The translations under genes were made by a program, and so were the position numbers. 9,106 nt of DNA from an uncultured Sutterellaceae bacterium (lineage in GTDB: Bacteria; Pseudomonadota; Gammaproteobacteria; Burkholderiales; Burkholderiaceae_F). Location of the stretch: NCBI GenBank assembly GCA_947253615.1, contig CAMYAA010000021.1, positions 1 through 9,106 on the forward strand, given 5' to 3'. The stretch's first letter is position 1. Each line of letters starts with the position of its first letter. The notes under the pieces are model-generated. The model made no database searches, had not been told where the DNA came from, and saw only the letters and a program-made list of their open reading frames with translations. Of this stretch, positions 1-6,971 are shown piece after piece.

Positions 1-47
1 CTACACACTGCATATCGTCGGCAGCGTCAGATGTGTATAAGAGACAG
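1..47 (+). other. Illumina Nextera adapter contamination (P5 tail, i5 index, Tn5 mosaic end)
   Basis: This segment is library-construction sequence, not genome. Bases 1-6 (CTACAC) match the end of the P5 primer. Bases 7-14 (ACTGCATA) match Nextera i5 index S506/N506. Bases 15-28 (TCGTCGGCAGCGTC) are the Nextera read-1 adapter. Bases 29-47 (AGATGTGTATAAGAGACAG) are the 19-bp Tn5 mosaic end. All parts are contiguous, exact and in the order of a sequencing library molecule, so the contig was assembled into an untrimmed adapter. True genomic sequence starts at base 48. The mosaic end supplies a false ATG at 31-33 and the telltale peptide MCIRDR at the front of the downstream reading frame. The match is to remembered adapter sequences but is unambiguous. 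Confidence 0.98.
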
Positions 48-48
48 A

Positions 49-882
49 TCCCTACCTGAGCAAACCCTCTTTATTGTGGGTGTGCCTATTGGTAATTTAG
101 GGGACATCACTCTACGCGCATTATGGACATTGACTAAGTGTAATCGTATCGCGGCAGAGGATACACGAGAAACACGAAAACTCTTGGATAAATTTGGTAT
201 TTCTGTGCCCTTGATTTCTGTTAGAGAGCATAACGAACGTGAGGGAGCTGAGCAACTCTTGCACTATTTGTCCCAAGGTGAACGCATTGCCTTGGTGACG
301 GATGCCGGGACGCCGTGCGTGTCTGATCCAGGCGCTAAGGTGGTTCACATTGTGCGCGAGGCGGGCTTTAACGTGGTTCCTATCCCAGGGCCAAGCGCCG
401 TTGTGACGGCGTTGAGCGCAGCTGGGTTAACAGGTATGGGCTTTTCGTTTGTGGGATTTGTTCCACCCCAAGCCAAGGCGCGTCATAAGGCGTTGGAGTA
501 TTGGTTGGCTCGTCCAGAACCTTTTGTGCTTTACGAAGCGCCTCACCGCATTTTGGCGTTGTTAGAAGACATCGCCTCACTCTCGAGCGCTACACGACAC
601 ATTGTGATTGCGCGAGAAATTACGAAAAAGTTTGAGACCTTCAGTTCCATGACGATGAGCGAGCTTCCCGCATGGATCAAGACCCACACCCCACGTGGCG
701 AGTACGTGATTTTGATTGACGAAGAAACGGAAAAGACGGAAGGGTTATCCGAACGCGATCAAGCGTGGATGAATGCTTTCAAGGGGGTGTTGCCTCATTC
801 GAAGATGGCCAGTTTAGTCTCGAAGGTGACGGGCGTCCCTCGTGATGAAATTTATAAGCAACTTTGCGACTCTAATCAGTAA
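49..882 (+). CDS. rsmI: 16S rRNA (cytidine1402-2'-O)-methyltransferase RsmI, 5'-truncated
   Basis: RsmI transfers a methyl group from S-adenosylmethionine to the 2'-O of C1402 of 16S rRNA in the ribosomal decoding centre. The protein has the tetrapyrrole-methylase-like fold. Visible motifs, in order, are FIVGVPIGNLGDITLRAL, AAEDTRETRKLL, LVTDAGTPCVSDPG, a VPIPGPSAVVTALSAAGL glycine/proline-rich SAM segment, and the family's C-terminal helical segment ending in DEIYKQL. About 277 genomic residues remain, close to the roughly 286 of the E. coli protein, so only a few N-terminal residues are lost. The frame is also open back to an ATG at 31, but that ATG and the first six residues (MCIRDR) come from the sequencing adapter; the native start lies off the contig. 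The gene ends at TAA 880-882, followed by a strong terminator. It converges on the CBS gene. Identity is secure; the start is unknown. Confidence 0.95.
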   Translation, partial: SLPEQTLFIVGVPIGNLGDITLRALWTLTKCNRIAAEDTRETRKLLDKFGISVPLISVREHNEREGAEQLLHYLSQGERIALVTDAGTPCVSDPGAKVVHIVREAGFNVVPIPGPSAVVTALSAAGLTGMGFSFVGFVPPQAKARHKALEYWLARPEPFVLYEAPHRILALLEDIASLSSATRHIVIAREITKKFETFSSMTMSELPAWIKTHTPRGEYVILIDEETEKTEGLSERDQAWMNAFKGVLPHSKMASLVSKVTGVPRDEIYKQLCDSNQ

Positions 883-893
883 GGGCAAAGAAG

Positions 894-926
894 AAGGGCT
901 GATTCATGGAGTAATCAGCCCTTTTT
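894..926 (+). terminator. Intrinsic terminator of rsmI
   Basis: An 11-bp perfect stem (AAGGGCTGATT 894-904 with AATCAGCCCTT 913-923) encloses an 8-nt loop and runs into T922-926. It starts 12 nt after the rsmI stop. On the minus strand the same hairpin is followed by a looser pyrimidine run (CTTCTTTGCC), so it may also stop transcription from the convergent CBS gene, though less efficiently. Confidence 0.9.
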
Positions 927-930
927 GATT

Positions 931-946
931 GGTTTCACGTGAAACG
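931..946. promoter_or_regulatory. parS: Candidate parS centromere site (ParB binding)
   Basis: GTTTCACGTGAAAC at 932-945 is a perfect 14-bp palindrome identical to the core of the chromosomal parS consensus TGTTTCACGTGAAACA. Only the outermost pair differs (G931 for T, G946 for A). In chromosomes with ParABS, ParB binds such sites, loads as a CTP-dependent clamp and spreads, marking the origin region for segregation. The site sits in the short gap between the rsmI terminator and the stop codon of the CBS gene, outside coding sequence. The sequence match is direct; ParB binding and origin proximity are inferred. Confidence 0.78.
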
Positions 947-956
947 AGATTCGCGT

Positions 957-1415
957 TTAGCACGAACGCAACGAAACCTCACGGGTCTTCGAGGAGTGAA
1001 TATTGCGTACCAAGCTGTCGAGCAAGGTCGACAGTTCTTCAATTAAATTCGAGTTCGAGATAACGGCGACAAGTTTGCCATCGTGATCAACGATGGGTAA
1101 ACGACGAATGCCAAACTCACGCATGCGAGCCAGAGCGACGACCATGTTTTCGTCGGTAAAGGCGGTTACCACGGGGGTTGTCATGACATCTTTTACAAGA
1201 GCTTGCGCCGGATTCTTTCCTAACGCGACGACTTCAATAGCAATATCGCGGTCGGTAATCATGCCAACCGGCATATGATTTTCATTGACCACCACTAAAC
1301 TTCCGACGTGTTCTTGGCGCATTTGTAACGCACATTGTTCGATGGTCTTTTCTTCAGTGATGGTTGCCACCGTCTGTACGGCCATATCAATGACTTTCAT
1401 AGAACGAGTTCGCAT
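957..1415 (-). CDS. Stand-alone tandem CBS-domain protein
   Basis: This is a 152-residue cytoplasmic protein consisting almost entirely of two CBS motifs, together one Bateman module. CBS1 covers about residues 8-64 and ends in GMITDRDI (51-58). CBS2 covers about residues 72-128, with the KDVMTTPVVT entry motif (75-84) and a RRLPIVDHDGKLVAVIS core (104-120). Such modules usually bind adenosine ligands (AMP, ATP, NAD or SAM), but no effector domain is attached and the partner is unknown. CBS2 has SNSNLI where CBS1 has the TDRDI motif, so the second site may bind ligand differently or not at all. The start at 1415 is chosen because AGAGGA (1427-1422) lies 6 nt upstream; an in-frame ATG at 1490 would add 25 residues with no domain content. 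The gene lies downstream of ttcA but behind that gene's terminator, so it is probably transcribed separately. Confidence 0.88.
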   Translation of the reverse strand: MRTRSMKVIDMAVQTVATITEEKTIEQCALQMRQEHVGSLVVVNENHMPVGMITDRDIAIEVVALGKNPAQALVKDVMTTPVVTAFTDENMVVALARMREFGIRRLPIVDHDGKLVAVISNSNLIEELSTLLDSLVRNIHSSKTREVSLRSC

Positions 1416-1459
1416 AGATAGTCCTCTTATTTTTATATCAGCGCTGCAAGATTGGGTTG

Positions 1460-1485
1460 ATGTGGGGATATGAGATTCTCCACAT
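1460..1485. repeat. Imperfect inverted repeat upstream of the CBS gene
   Basis: ATGTGGGGA (1460-1468) and TCTCCACAT (1477-1485) form 9-bp arms with one G:T position around an 8-nt spacer. The centre lies about 57 bp before the CBS start codon. This position and symmetry would suit an operator for a dimeric regulator, or the remnant of a hairpin. There is no T-run, so it is not an intrinsic terminator. Function is unproven. Confidence 0.35.
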
Positions 1486-1507
1486 TGCATCAGTGCTTAT
1501 GATTCTA

Positions 1508-1534
1508 ACGAAAAGCCCCGACGTTTGCGGGGCT
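1508..1534 (-). terminator. Intrinsic terminator of ttcA
   Basis: Read on the minus strand, AGCCCCG (1534-1528) pairs with CGGGGCT (1520-1514) around a 7-nt loop and is followed by TTTTCGTT. The GC-rich 7-bp stem begins about 9 nt past the ttcA stop codon. It separates the folB-ttcA unit from the CBS gene. Confidence 0.8.
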
Positions 1535-1543
1535 CAAAGGGCT

Positions 1544-2476
1544 TTAAAGTTCACTATCTGGATGTTCTACGTCATCCTCATTGGGTTGATAGAGCTTGTG
1601 CTCAAACGTCTTGAAATCGTATAGGCGTTTGTCCAGGAGGTGTGACGGGGAGACGCGATGCATGCTCATAAACATGTTGTAGATTCGTCCAGGGAACTCA
1701 CGATCCCATTGGCGAATGAGTTCTTTCATCTCTTTTCGTTTGAGATTTTCGCCAGCGCCACAAATGCCTTTGTCCGTGACGGGGTGTTGACGAAGGCGGC
1801 TATAGCGTTCCGTTTCGTGTTCGCGCACATAGGCCAAGGGGCGAATAACGATGCTCTTCCCATTATCGCTGCGCAAAATGGGCGGCATGGTCTTGAGGCG
1901 TCCACCGTAAAAGAGGTTGAGCATTAATGTGGCGACAATGTCGTCCATATGGTGCCCCAGGGCGATTTTGGTACAGCCGAGTTCGTTAGCAACGCGGTAG
2001 ATAATCCCGCGGCGAAGTCGAGCGCATAACGAGCAAACGTTTTTTCCTTCCGGGATTAAACGTTGAATGATGGAATAGGTATCTTGGTCTTCGACATGCC
2101 AAGGCACACCGACTTGCGTGAAGTAATTTTTGAGGGTTTCGAGCGGAAACTCAGGAATGTGTTGATTGATATTGACCGCAACGAGCTCAAACTTAATCGG
2201 CGCGCGTTTTTGCAGGGTCATGAGCGTGTCGAGTAGGACATAACTATCCTTCCCACCGGACATACAAACCATCACCTTGTCGCCATCTTCAATCATGTTG
2301 AAGTCGGTAATGGCTTGGGCTGTCAGTCGGATGATGCGTTTTTCGAGCTTTTTTGCCGACACGGACTTTTTGTTGCGTTCATTCATTCCCATGGTCGGGA
2401 CGGTTTTGTCGTCTCGAAGCATTTGATCGGGAGCATCACGAAATACGATGGGTTGTGGATTATTCATGACAATCAC
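1544..2476 (-). CDS. ttcA: tRNA 2-thiocytidine(32) synthetase TtcA
   Basis: TtcA activates C32 of certain tRNAs with ATP and inserts sulfur to make 2-thiocytidine, using a 4Fe-4S cluster. The 310-residue sequence has the PP-loop ATPase signature SGGKDS at 73-78. It also has the CSLC pair (Cys148, Cys151) and a downstream Cys239 in KGICG, matching the three cluster-ligand cysteines known in E. coli TtcA. The segment [20 protein letters not shown] (174-193) is the family's conserved block. Length is close to the 311 residues of the E. coli enzyme. Two starts are possible: GTG at 2476, whose GTGA overlaps the folB stop codon by 4 nt and implies translational coupling, or ATG at 2467, which leaves a short gap and has only a weak GAGTGA upstream. 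The last residues are acidic and probably disordered. Transcribed with folB and ended by the hairpin at 1508-1534. Confidence 0.96.
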   Translation of the reverse strand: MIVMNNPQPIVFRDAPDQMLRDDKTVPTMGMNERNKKSVSAKKLEKRIIRLTAQAITDFNMIEDGDKVMVCMSGGKDSYVLLDTLMTLQKRAPIKFELVAVNINQHIPEFPLETLKNYFTQVGVPWHVEDQDTYSIIQRLIPEGKNVCSLCARLRRGIIYRVANELGCTKIALGHHMDDIVATLMLNLFYGGRLKTMPPILRSDNGKSIVIRPLAYVREHETERYSRLRQHPVTDKGICGAGENLKRKEMKELIRQWDREFPGRIYNMFMSMHRVSPSHLLDKRLYDFKTFEHKLYQPNEDDVEHPDSEL

Positions 2477-2871
2477 TCATGTGGAAAGGAGGGGTGTTGG
2501 CGCCAGATTTCGACACCTGCCGCTTTGACATCGGGGTAGGCGGCAAGCTTTCGACTTTGGACACGAACGAGTTCAACGTTAGGTAAAGCAAGAATGGCTT
2601 GAGCAAGTCGCTCAACCAAAGTTTCTTGAAGATCAATGTGCCCAGAGAGTGCGACTTTTTTGGCCAAGTTCACCAAAAGGTCATAATTAAGGACGTTGTC
2701 AAGATTGTCTTCAATGGCTTGGGTTTGGCGTACCCAGACGTCACAATCGATACTGACGGGCTGGGTTTGTTTACGCTCATGATCGTAAGCGCCAATGAAA
2801 CACTCTAGGCGGCAATCTTCAATAAAGAGGTGCTGAATATTGGGCTCAAGCGAGTACTCGGGAATAAACAT
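2473..2871 (-). CDS. folB: Dihydroneopterin aldolase FolB
   Basis: FolB splits 7,8-dihydroneopterin into 6-hydroxymethyl-7,8-dihydropterin and glycolaldehyde in folate synthesis. The 132-residue protein shows the family pattern in order: [19 protein letters not shown] (17-35), an aromatic block LNYDLLV (61-67), [14 protein letters not shown] (81-94), and a C-terminal block with [18 protein letters not shown] (107-124). Glu32, Tyr63, Glu83 and Lys108 fall at nearly the spacing of Glu22, Tyr54, Glu74 and Lys100 of the Staphylococcus aureus enzyme, so the active site looks intact. The usual KP after the catalytic lysine is KL here. The ATG at 2871 is preceded by AAGG about 8 nt upstream. It is the first gene of a two-gene unit with ttcA and is divergent from the DUF2905 gene across an 84-bp gap that probably holds both promoters, though no convincing -35/-10 pair was seen. 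Confidence 0.92.
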   Translation of the reverse strand: MFIPEYSLEPNIQHLFIEDCRLECFIGAYDHERKQTQPVSIDCDVWVRQTQAIEDNLDNVLNYDLLVNLAKKVALSGHIDLQETLVERLAQAILALPNVELVRVQSRKLAAYPDVKAAGVEIWRQHPSFPHE

Positions 2872-2955
2872 AATTTTTACCTTATCGAACGAGGAGCTTT
2901 CACGAGTATCAAAATCTCGTTAGACTTCTCAGGTTCGTAAAAAGCGGGAAAGCCT

Positions 2956-3147
2956 ATGCGTTGGATGATTTTATTTTTTGTGGTATTGATTTTATTAATT
3001 AGTTTTATGCCCACGTTACGTCGTTGGGGTTTAGGGCGTCTTCCCGGGGATGTTTACTTCAAAATTGGACGTTTTGAAGTGGAAATTCCTTTAATGAGTA
3101 CGCTCATTTTGGCTGCCATTGTAATGGTAGTTGCCAAAATAATATAA
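2956..3147 (+). CDS. Small two-helix membrane protein, DUF2905 family
   Basis: A 63-residue protein with two hydrophobic helices, about residues 3-20 and 46-62. The loop between them is basic and contains GLGRLPGDVYFKIGRFEVEIPL (25-46 region), whose GRLPGD core and following aromatic/basic stretch are typical of DUF2905. Family members are 60-75 residues, so this looks complete. Function is unknown; it is expected in the cytoplasmic membrane. The start ATG has a modest purine-rich stretch (GCGGGAAAG) just upstream. It stands alone on the plus strand between folB (divergent) and cca (convergent, stop codons 20 nt apart), so it forms its own transcription unit. It is too small for more than family-level recognition, but hydrophobicity, motif and isolation from any overlapping gene support it being real. 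Confidence 0.82.
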   Translation: MRWMILFFVVLILLISFMPTLRRWGLGRLPGDVYFKIGRFEVEIPLMSTLILAAIVMVVAKII

Positions 3148-3158
3148 AAAATAATTAT

Positions 3159-3182
3159 AAAAATCGATTAATGACGATTTTT
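3159..3182. terminator. AT-rich hairpin, possible bidirectional terminator
   Basis: AAAAATCG (3159-3166) and CGATTTTT (3175-3182) form an 8-bp perfect stem with an 8-nt loop between the convergent DUF2905 and cca genes. The plus strand ends in TTTTT, and the minus strand continues as TTTTTATAATTATTTTTTA, so either direction has a U-rich tail. The stem has only two G:C pairs and overlaps the last codons of cca, so strength is doubtful. Confidence 0.45.
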
Positions 3183-4280
3183 AATCGCTTGTAATCGTGC
3201 TTCTTTTATTTTGACGGGGATGTCCTTGGGATTTTGGCAACGCTGAGCCACCTCACCGGGATTGATGGCGTCAAAGGCGTTGAGTGATTCGCGCCAATCG
3301 GAGAGTTCAGCACCGAGTAAGGTTTCGCTCAGTTCGATGAGTGTGAGGAAACGTTCTTTTTGGCGCAATACGTCGCTCGAGATGAACACTTCAAAGCATT
3401 CTTCATCGCTAGGATTAGGCGTTAAAAGCCCATGATTGCGTTCGAGGAGTTCGAGGAAACTCACGACTTTTTTAGGGGCGCGATAGTGTTGGAATTGTTC
3501 AGCGATGGACGTTGGCGAACGCTCAAGACTCGTTAACAAAAAGGCGCCGATTAAGGCTTGAGGCGGCAATGCTTTATTTTGCTTAGCGCGACGCAAGTTC
3601 GTGAAAGCGTTTTCAGTAAAGACTAAACCGCTAAAAATCCCTTCTTGATAGCCACAGGCTTGAATGACCTCTAAGAATCGCCAGGGTTCGGGGGCATTCA
3701 TCGCTTTTTCGAATTCTGTCCAAACGCGTTCAGCGACGAGCGCTTTAGTTTCCCCTGAAATTACCATCGTCTGGAGAAGCGCTAAGGTTTCTGGCGCGAG
3801 TTCAAAGTCTTTGAGTTTAGAAGCTAAACGCGCAACACGTAGTAAGCGCACTGGATCCTCATTGAAGGCGGGGCTAACGTGGCGAAGTGTTTTGCTTTCC
3901 AGATCCTGGATTCCGTGATACGGGTCAATGAGCGTTTGCGTTTCAGGATCAAAGGCAATCGCGTTGATGGTCAAGTCTCGACGCGCCAAATCTTCTTCGA
4001 GCGTGACCGACGGGTCGGTGTGAAACACAAAACCATGGTAGCCTGGCGCGGTTTTACGTTCGGTGCGCGCTAAGGCATATTCTTCATGCGTCTGAGGATG
4101 CAAGAACACGGGAAAGTCTTTTCCGACGGGTAAGTAGCCTTTTTTGAGCATCGTCTCAGGAGTTGCACCCACAACGACCCAGTCTCGATCACTTTCAGGC
4201 ATCGAGATACCGTGTTCTCGAAGCCATTGGTCACGAACGTATCCACCGACAATATAGGCTTTTGGTTTGTTGTTTTGCAT
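3168..4280 (-). CDS. cca: CCA-adding tRNA nucleotidyltransferase, HD region degenerate
   Basis: The enzyme builds or repairs the 3'-CCA end of tRNAs from CTP and ATP. In the 370-residue form the N-terminal nucleotidyltransferase head is clear: VGGYVRD (11-17), the metal-binding pair Asp31/Asp33 in DRDWVVVG, and a block close to E. coli Cca at 55-76 ([20 protein letters not shown]). Further along are [10 protein letters not shown] (100-109), [11 protein letters not shown] (141-151) and ERVW (184-187). E. coli-type Cca proteins are about 410 residues and carry an HD phosphohydrolase domain near residues 225-330. Here the equivalent region reads [13 protein letters not shown] where ATLCHDLGK would be expected, and I see no HD metal-binding set, so the repair phosphatase/phosphodiesterase activity is probably absent. 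ATG 4280 is preferred, 7 nt after the slt stop; a GTG at 4316 would overlap slt by 29 nt. Second gene of the slt-cca unit. Confidence 0.94.
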   Translation of the reverse strand: MQNNKPKAYIVGGYVRDQWLREHGISMPESDRDWVVVGATPETMLKKGYLPVGKDFPVFLHPQTHEEYALARTERKTAPGYHGFVFHTDPSVTLEEDLARRDLTINAIAFDPETQTLIDPYHGIQDLESKTLRHVSPAFNEDPVRLLRVARLASKLKDFELAPETLALLQTMVISGETKALVAERVWTEFEKAMNAPEPWRFLEVIQACGYQEGIFSGLVFTENAFTNLRRAKQNKALPPQALIGAFLLTSLERSPTSIAEQFQHYRAPKKVVSFLELLERNHGLLTPNPSDEECFEVFISSDVLRQKERFLTLIELSETLLGAELSDWRESLNAFDAINPGEVAQRCQNPKDIPVKIKEARLQAIKNRH

Positions 4281-4287
4281 AGTGATT

Positions 4288-6342
4288 CTAGGGTAAGGCA
4301 ATGGGCGCACCGTCACCGGGGAGGACCTCTCCGATGGTTTCTTTGAAAGGCTCTTTATTGAGATTTAAACGCCATTCATAAAACTGGGTATTGAGCAGTA
4401 CGTTCTTGACGTATTCACGCGTTTCAAAGAATGGAATGGTTTCGATAAAGATCGCGCCTTCCATGGGGCGCGTGACTTTCTTACGCCATTGTTGCACACG
4501 TGCAGGCCCTGCGTTATAGGCAGCGGTGGCGAGGGCGCGTTCGCCATTGAAGCTTTCTGAGAGCAGCGAGAGGTATAGTGCCCCCAACGTGACGTTGACA
4601 CTCGGGGTGGTTAGGTCGTTGACGGAGAAGCCTTCGAGGTTATTTTTCTTGGCTAACCAGCGACCTGTTTTGGGCATGATTTGCATGAGCCCGATCGCGC
4701 CAACTCCTGAACGAACCTTTTCCATAAAGCGAGATTCTTGTCGAATGATGCCGTAGATCCACGGAGCCTGGACCTGAAATTGTTGTGCGATGGGTTTGAA
4801 AGCCTCGCTATAGGGCATGGGGAATTGTTCGTTCCAATGGAGTTCGTCAGCATTGGCGCGAGCCGTCGTATTAATCATTCGATGATAAAGCCCTTCACGC
4901 CCTGCGAGAACGGCGATTTTTGGCCAATCCGCGCGTTCAAAGTGACGTAGCCCCCAGTTCCATTCTCGATGACCTTCGTTGTACATATCCAGGGCGTAAA
5001 ACTCACGTGCCTTTTGGAAATCAAGGCTCTTTTCATAGGCCTCTTGCAGTTCGTGAGGGACGACGGGGGTGTTGTCCTGGGCGACATACTCGGGCAAGTT
5101 GAGTTCTCCTCGCGCAAGCAGTCCATAGAAGGTGGGTGCGGTACTAATGCGCAGGAATTGTTTTTTGGCTTGTGTTTTCTGGTCGTGAGCCAGCAGAGCA
5201 CGTCCATACCAGTAAGTCCACGTTTCTTCACGACGTAAGCTCGCGGGCATTTCTTCCAGGGTGCGCTTTAGACTCGTCCAAAAGCCCTGACGCAAGAAGG
5301 CGCGTGCGGCCCAGGTACTCATGTCATTGGGGTCGGCTAGTCCGGTAATCGTTTGAAGGTTGCCAGCTTTTTTGTACCACTGGGCGGCTTCATCCATGAG
5401 TTTGGTCGAGGCCTGATAACCAATATTGGCCCATAGGAGGCGCTGTTCGTTCTTTGAAAAAAGCGACTGGTGGTTTTTAAGAGCGGTTTGAGCCTTATCC
5501 GGGTCGAGGCTGGAGAGTCGCAAGATGAGCACTTCAGCTGCCTGACGATCGATTTTTTTCTTTTTTTTCGTCAACTGTTTAAATCGATTTTGGGGCTGAG
5601 TGATGACAAAAAAGAGTTCTTTTCGTTGTGCTTCGGAGAGCGACAAATCAGGTAAGAGTTTTTTGAGCGAGTTCCAGCGTTGTTTTTGAGCGAGCACACT
5701 GACCAAGGTCGGGGTGAACTTGGGATCGAGGCTAAGCATTTTTTGGGCGAGGGCAACGAGGGGAGTGCCTTGTACCGAGGATGTCATTAAAAAGGCGCGC
5801 GCTTTGGGCATCAGCGAGGGATTGCTCTCTAAGTTATAGAAGTAATACCACGCGAGAATCGGCGGTTCCGTTTTGTTCCACTGCAAATGCTCATAGAGCT
5901 CATTGAACAAAGTGGGGTTGAGGCGGTCCTTGGCGGTCATGATATAGTCGCTAGCCGCGCGTTCCCCTAGGTATTGATGTTGATGCGCTTTGATAAACGC
6001 CTGGAGCTGGAGATTTTCTTCCGTTCCATCGGGATTGACGATAAGATTGTTGAGTAATCCCCAATAGAGCAAATAGTCTTTGAGGACGTAGCCCGAGAGG
6101 TTCTGCGCTTGATCAATGAGTGCGGGTCCTTGTTTTCGTTGATAGCGCCATTTACTGGCCTCTAAAAAGGCTTGGCGATTCTTGGCCAAAGGCGAGAGAA
6201 CGGTTTCGTTTTGAGTCTCGACGTTGCTTGTGGGTACTTCTTCTGCAGAGGTTGGGTACAGAGGAAACGCTAGCATCGTCAACGGAAGAGCCATTAAAAA
6301 GGATTTGATCCAAAATTTGAGATGAAGCGTTTTTTTAAGCAT
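4288..6342 (-). CDS. slt: Soluble lytic murein transglycosylase, Slt70 type
   Basis: This periplasmic enzyme cleaves the MurNAc-GlcNAc bond of peptidoglycan, leaving 1,6-anhydro-MurNAc ends. In the 684-residue form, residues 1-33 are a signal peptide: a Lys/His-rich start, a hydrophobic core [14 protein letters not shown], and probable cleavage after TSA. A long helical region of superhelical type (about 40-510) follows, as in E. coli Slt70. The C-terminal SLT domain holds the catalytic Glu536 in RQESRF, GLMQIMP (551-557), AYNAG (608-612), and a tail [17 protein letters not shown] close to the E. coli ending. ATG 6342 is chosen because GGA lies 5 nt upstream and it begins a proper signal peptide; a TTG at 6363 would add seven residues. 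It is first in a unit with cca (7-nt gap) and divergent from ygfA. A coding-strand A8-G-A7 run (5568-5553) encodes a lysine stretch near residue 260. Confidence 0.95.
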   Translation of the reverse strand: MLKKTLHLKFWIKSFLMALPLTMLAFPLYPTSAEEVPTSNVETQNETVLSPLAKNRQAFLEASKWRYQRKQGPALIDQAQNLSGYVLKDYLLYWGLLNNLIVNPDGTEENLQLQAFIKAHQHQYLGERAASDYIMTAKDRLNPTLFNELYEHLQWNKTEPPILAWYYFYNLESNPSLMPKARAFLMTSSVQGTPLVALAQKMLSLDPKFTPTLVSVLAQKQRWNSLKKLLPDLSLSEAQRKELFFVITQPQNRFKQLTKKKKKIDRQAAEVLILRLSSLDPDKAQTALKNHQSLFSKNEQRLLWANIGYQASTKLMDEAAQWYKKAGNLQTITGLADPNDMSTWAARAFLRQGFWTSLKRTLEEMPASLRREETWTYWYGRALLAHDQKTQAKKQFLRISTAPTFYGLLARGELNLPEYVAQDNTPVVPHELQEAYEKSLDFQKAREFYALDMYNEGHREWNWGLRHFERADWPKIAVLAGREGLYHRMINTTARANADELHWNEQFPMPYSEAFKPIAQQFQVQAPWIYGIIRQESRFMEKVRSGVGAIGLMQIMPKTGRWLAKKNNLEGFSVNDLTTPSVNVTLGALYLSLLSESFNGERALATAAYNAGPARVQQWRKKVTRPMEGAIFIETIPFFETREYVKNVLLNTQFYEWRLNLNKEPFKETIGEVLPGDGAPIALP

Positions 6343-6392
6343 TGTCGTCCAAATAAATATCAATAGTCACACGAGGTTGGATTAAAGCAGTC

Positions 6393-6971
6393 ATGGATTA
6401 TGAGTCGAAGTCAAACGCGCGCCGCGCTTTAATCAAACAACGTCAAGTCTGGTCAATGGATCACGAAGAGTGCCTTGGTTGGGCTCAAACCTTATGTGAG
6501 CTTCTTAGTACGCTGATTCGTGAACAGTCTTGTCATTGTGTAGGCTTGTATTACCCCTTGCCTGGCGAGCCTTGGTTAATTGAGCATACCAGGGAATTTT
6601 TGAGCTCTCAAGAAACAACGCTAGCCTTACCGGTGGTTGATCCAGAAATTGAAGGGAAGATGCACTTTTCGCTTTGGGGCGAAGAGACGACTTTGGTCAA
6701 GCGTCGTTTTGGGGTGATGGAGCCGCTCAGCTCAGAGGAAGTATTTCCCGATTGCTTAGTGATTCCCTGTTTGGGTTATAGCGAGGCGGGGCATCGTTTA
6801 GGGTATGGCAAAGGCTATTACGATCGGTATTTAAAATCGCACCAGGATTGTTTAACGATTGGCGTGGCCTATGAACAATCATGTTGCCCTGTGTGGCTCT
6901 TTGAGCCACACGATGAGCGTTGTGATTGGATGGTGACGCAGTCTCGTTATTTTCGCGCTGGGAAATACTGA
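6393..6971 (+). CDS. ygfA: 5-formyltetrahydrofolate cyclo-ligase
   Basis: The enzyme converts 5-formyltetrahydrofolate to 5,10-methenyltetrahydrofolate using ATP, returning the stored folate to one-carbon metabolism. The 192-residue length suits the family. Visible motifs are the basic N-terminal helix ARRALIKQRQVW (9-20), GLYYPLPGEP (51-60), the Phe/Gly/Glu-Pro segment RFGVMEP (105-111), and the diagnostic nucleotide-binding signature LGYGKGYYDRYL (136-147) near the C-terminus. The ATG at 6393 has only a weak upstream purine run, but no better in-frame start precedes the conserved helix. The gene is divergent from slt across a 50-bp gap. Its last 25 bp overlap the 3' end of the convergent DUF535 gene. 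Two stem-loops lie near this end. In E. coli the equivalent gene is ygfA, also called fau. Confidence 0.94.
   Translation: MDYESKSNARRALIKQRQVWSMDHEECLGWAQTLCELLSTLIREQSCHCVGLYYPLPGEPWLIEHTREFLSSQETTLALPVVDPEIEGKMHFSLWGEETTLVKRRFGVMEPLSSEEVFPDCLVIPCLGYSEAGHRLGYGKGYYDRYLKSHQDCLTIGVAYEQSCCPVWLFEPHDERCDWMVTQSRYFRAGKY
6891..6911. repeat. Perfect 9-bp inverted repeat inside the 3' part of ygfA
   Basis: GTGTGGCTC (6891-6899) and GAGCCACAC (6903-6911) form a 9-bp perfect stem with a 3-nt TTT loop (AAA on the other strand). There is no U-run on either side, so it is not a classical terminator. It lies 36-56 nt beyond the DUF535 stop on the minus strand and could structure the 3' end of that mRNA. 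It may also be chance within coding sequence. Confidence 0.5.

Noticed and set aside
31..48. ATG at 31 as the rsmI start codon
   Set aside because: The ATG and the following codons lie in the Tn5 mosaic end of the sequencing adapter, so this is not a biological start.
688..703. CCACGTGG inside rsmI as a second parS site
   Set aside because: Only the inner 8 bp are palindromic; the flanking bases do not match the TGTT/AACA ends of parS.
1461..1485. DnaA boxes (TGTGGGGAT and TTCTCCACA) suggesting a replication origin
   Set aside because: Each differs from TTATCCACA at one or more key positions, they are only two, and there is no AT-rich unwinding region. They are better seen as the arms of one inverted repeat.
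1658..1927. Plus-strand open frame opposite ttcA
   Set aside because: It is the antisense shadow of a highly conserved gene and has no recognisable domain or ribosome-binding site.
2872..2955. Sigma-70 promoters for folB and the DUF2905 gene
   Set aside because: Promoters must exist in this divergent gap, but the best pairs (for example TTTCAC with TAGACT at 17-bp spacing) match the consensus too poorly to report.
4281..4316. Longer Cca starting at GTG 4316
   Set aside because: It would overlap slt by 29 nt, and the added residues precede the family's usual start just before the VGG motif; ATG 4280 fits better.
5002..5015. TCACGTG in slt as a parS site
   Set aside because: Only the central hexamer and one neighbour match; the outer positions are wrong on both sides.
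4875..5238. Open frames on both strands overlapping slt
   Set aside because: They are out of frame with a well-conserved gene, and their translations show no family features.
6343..6392. Divergent promoter pair between slt and ygfA
   Set aside because: The 50-bp gap is AT-rich and likely to contain promoter parts, but no hexamer pair with proper spacing could be supported.
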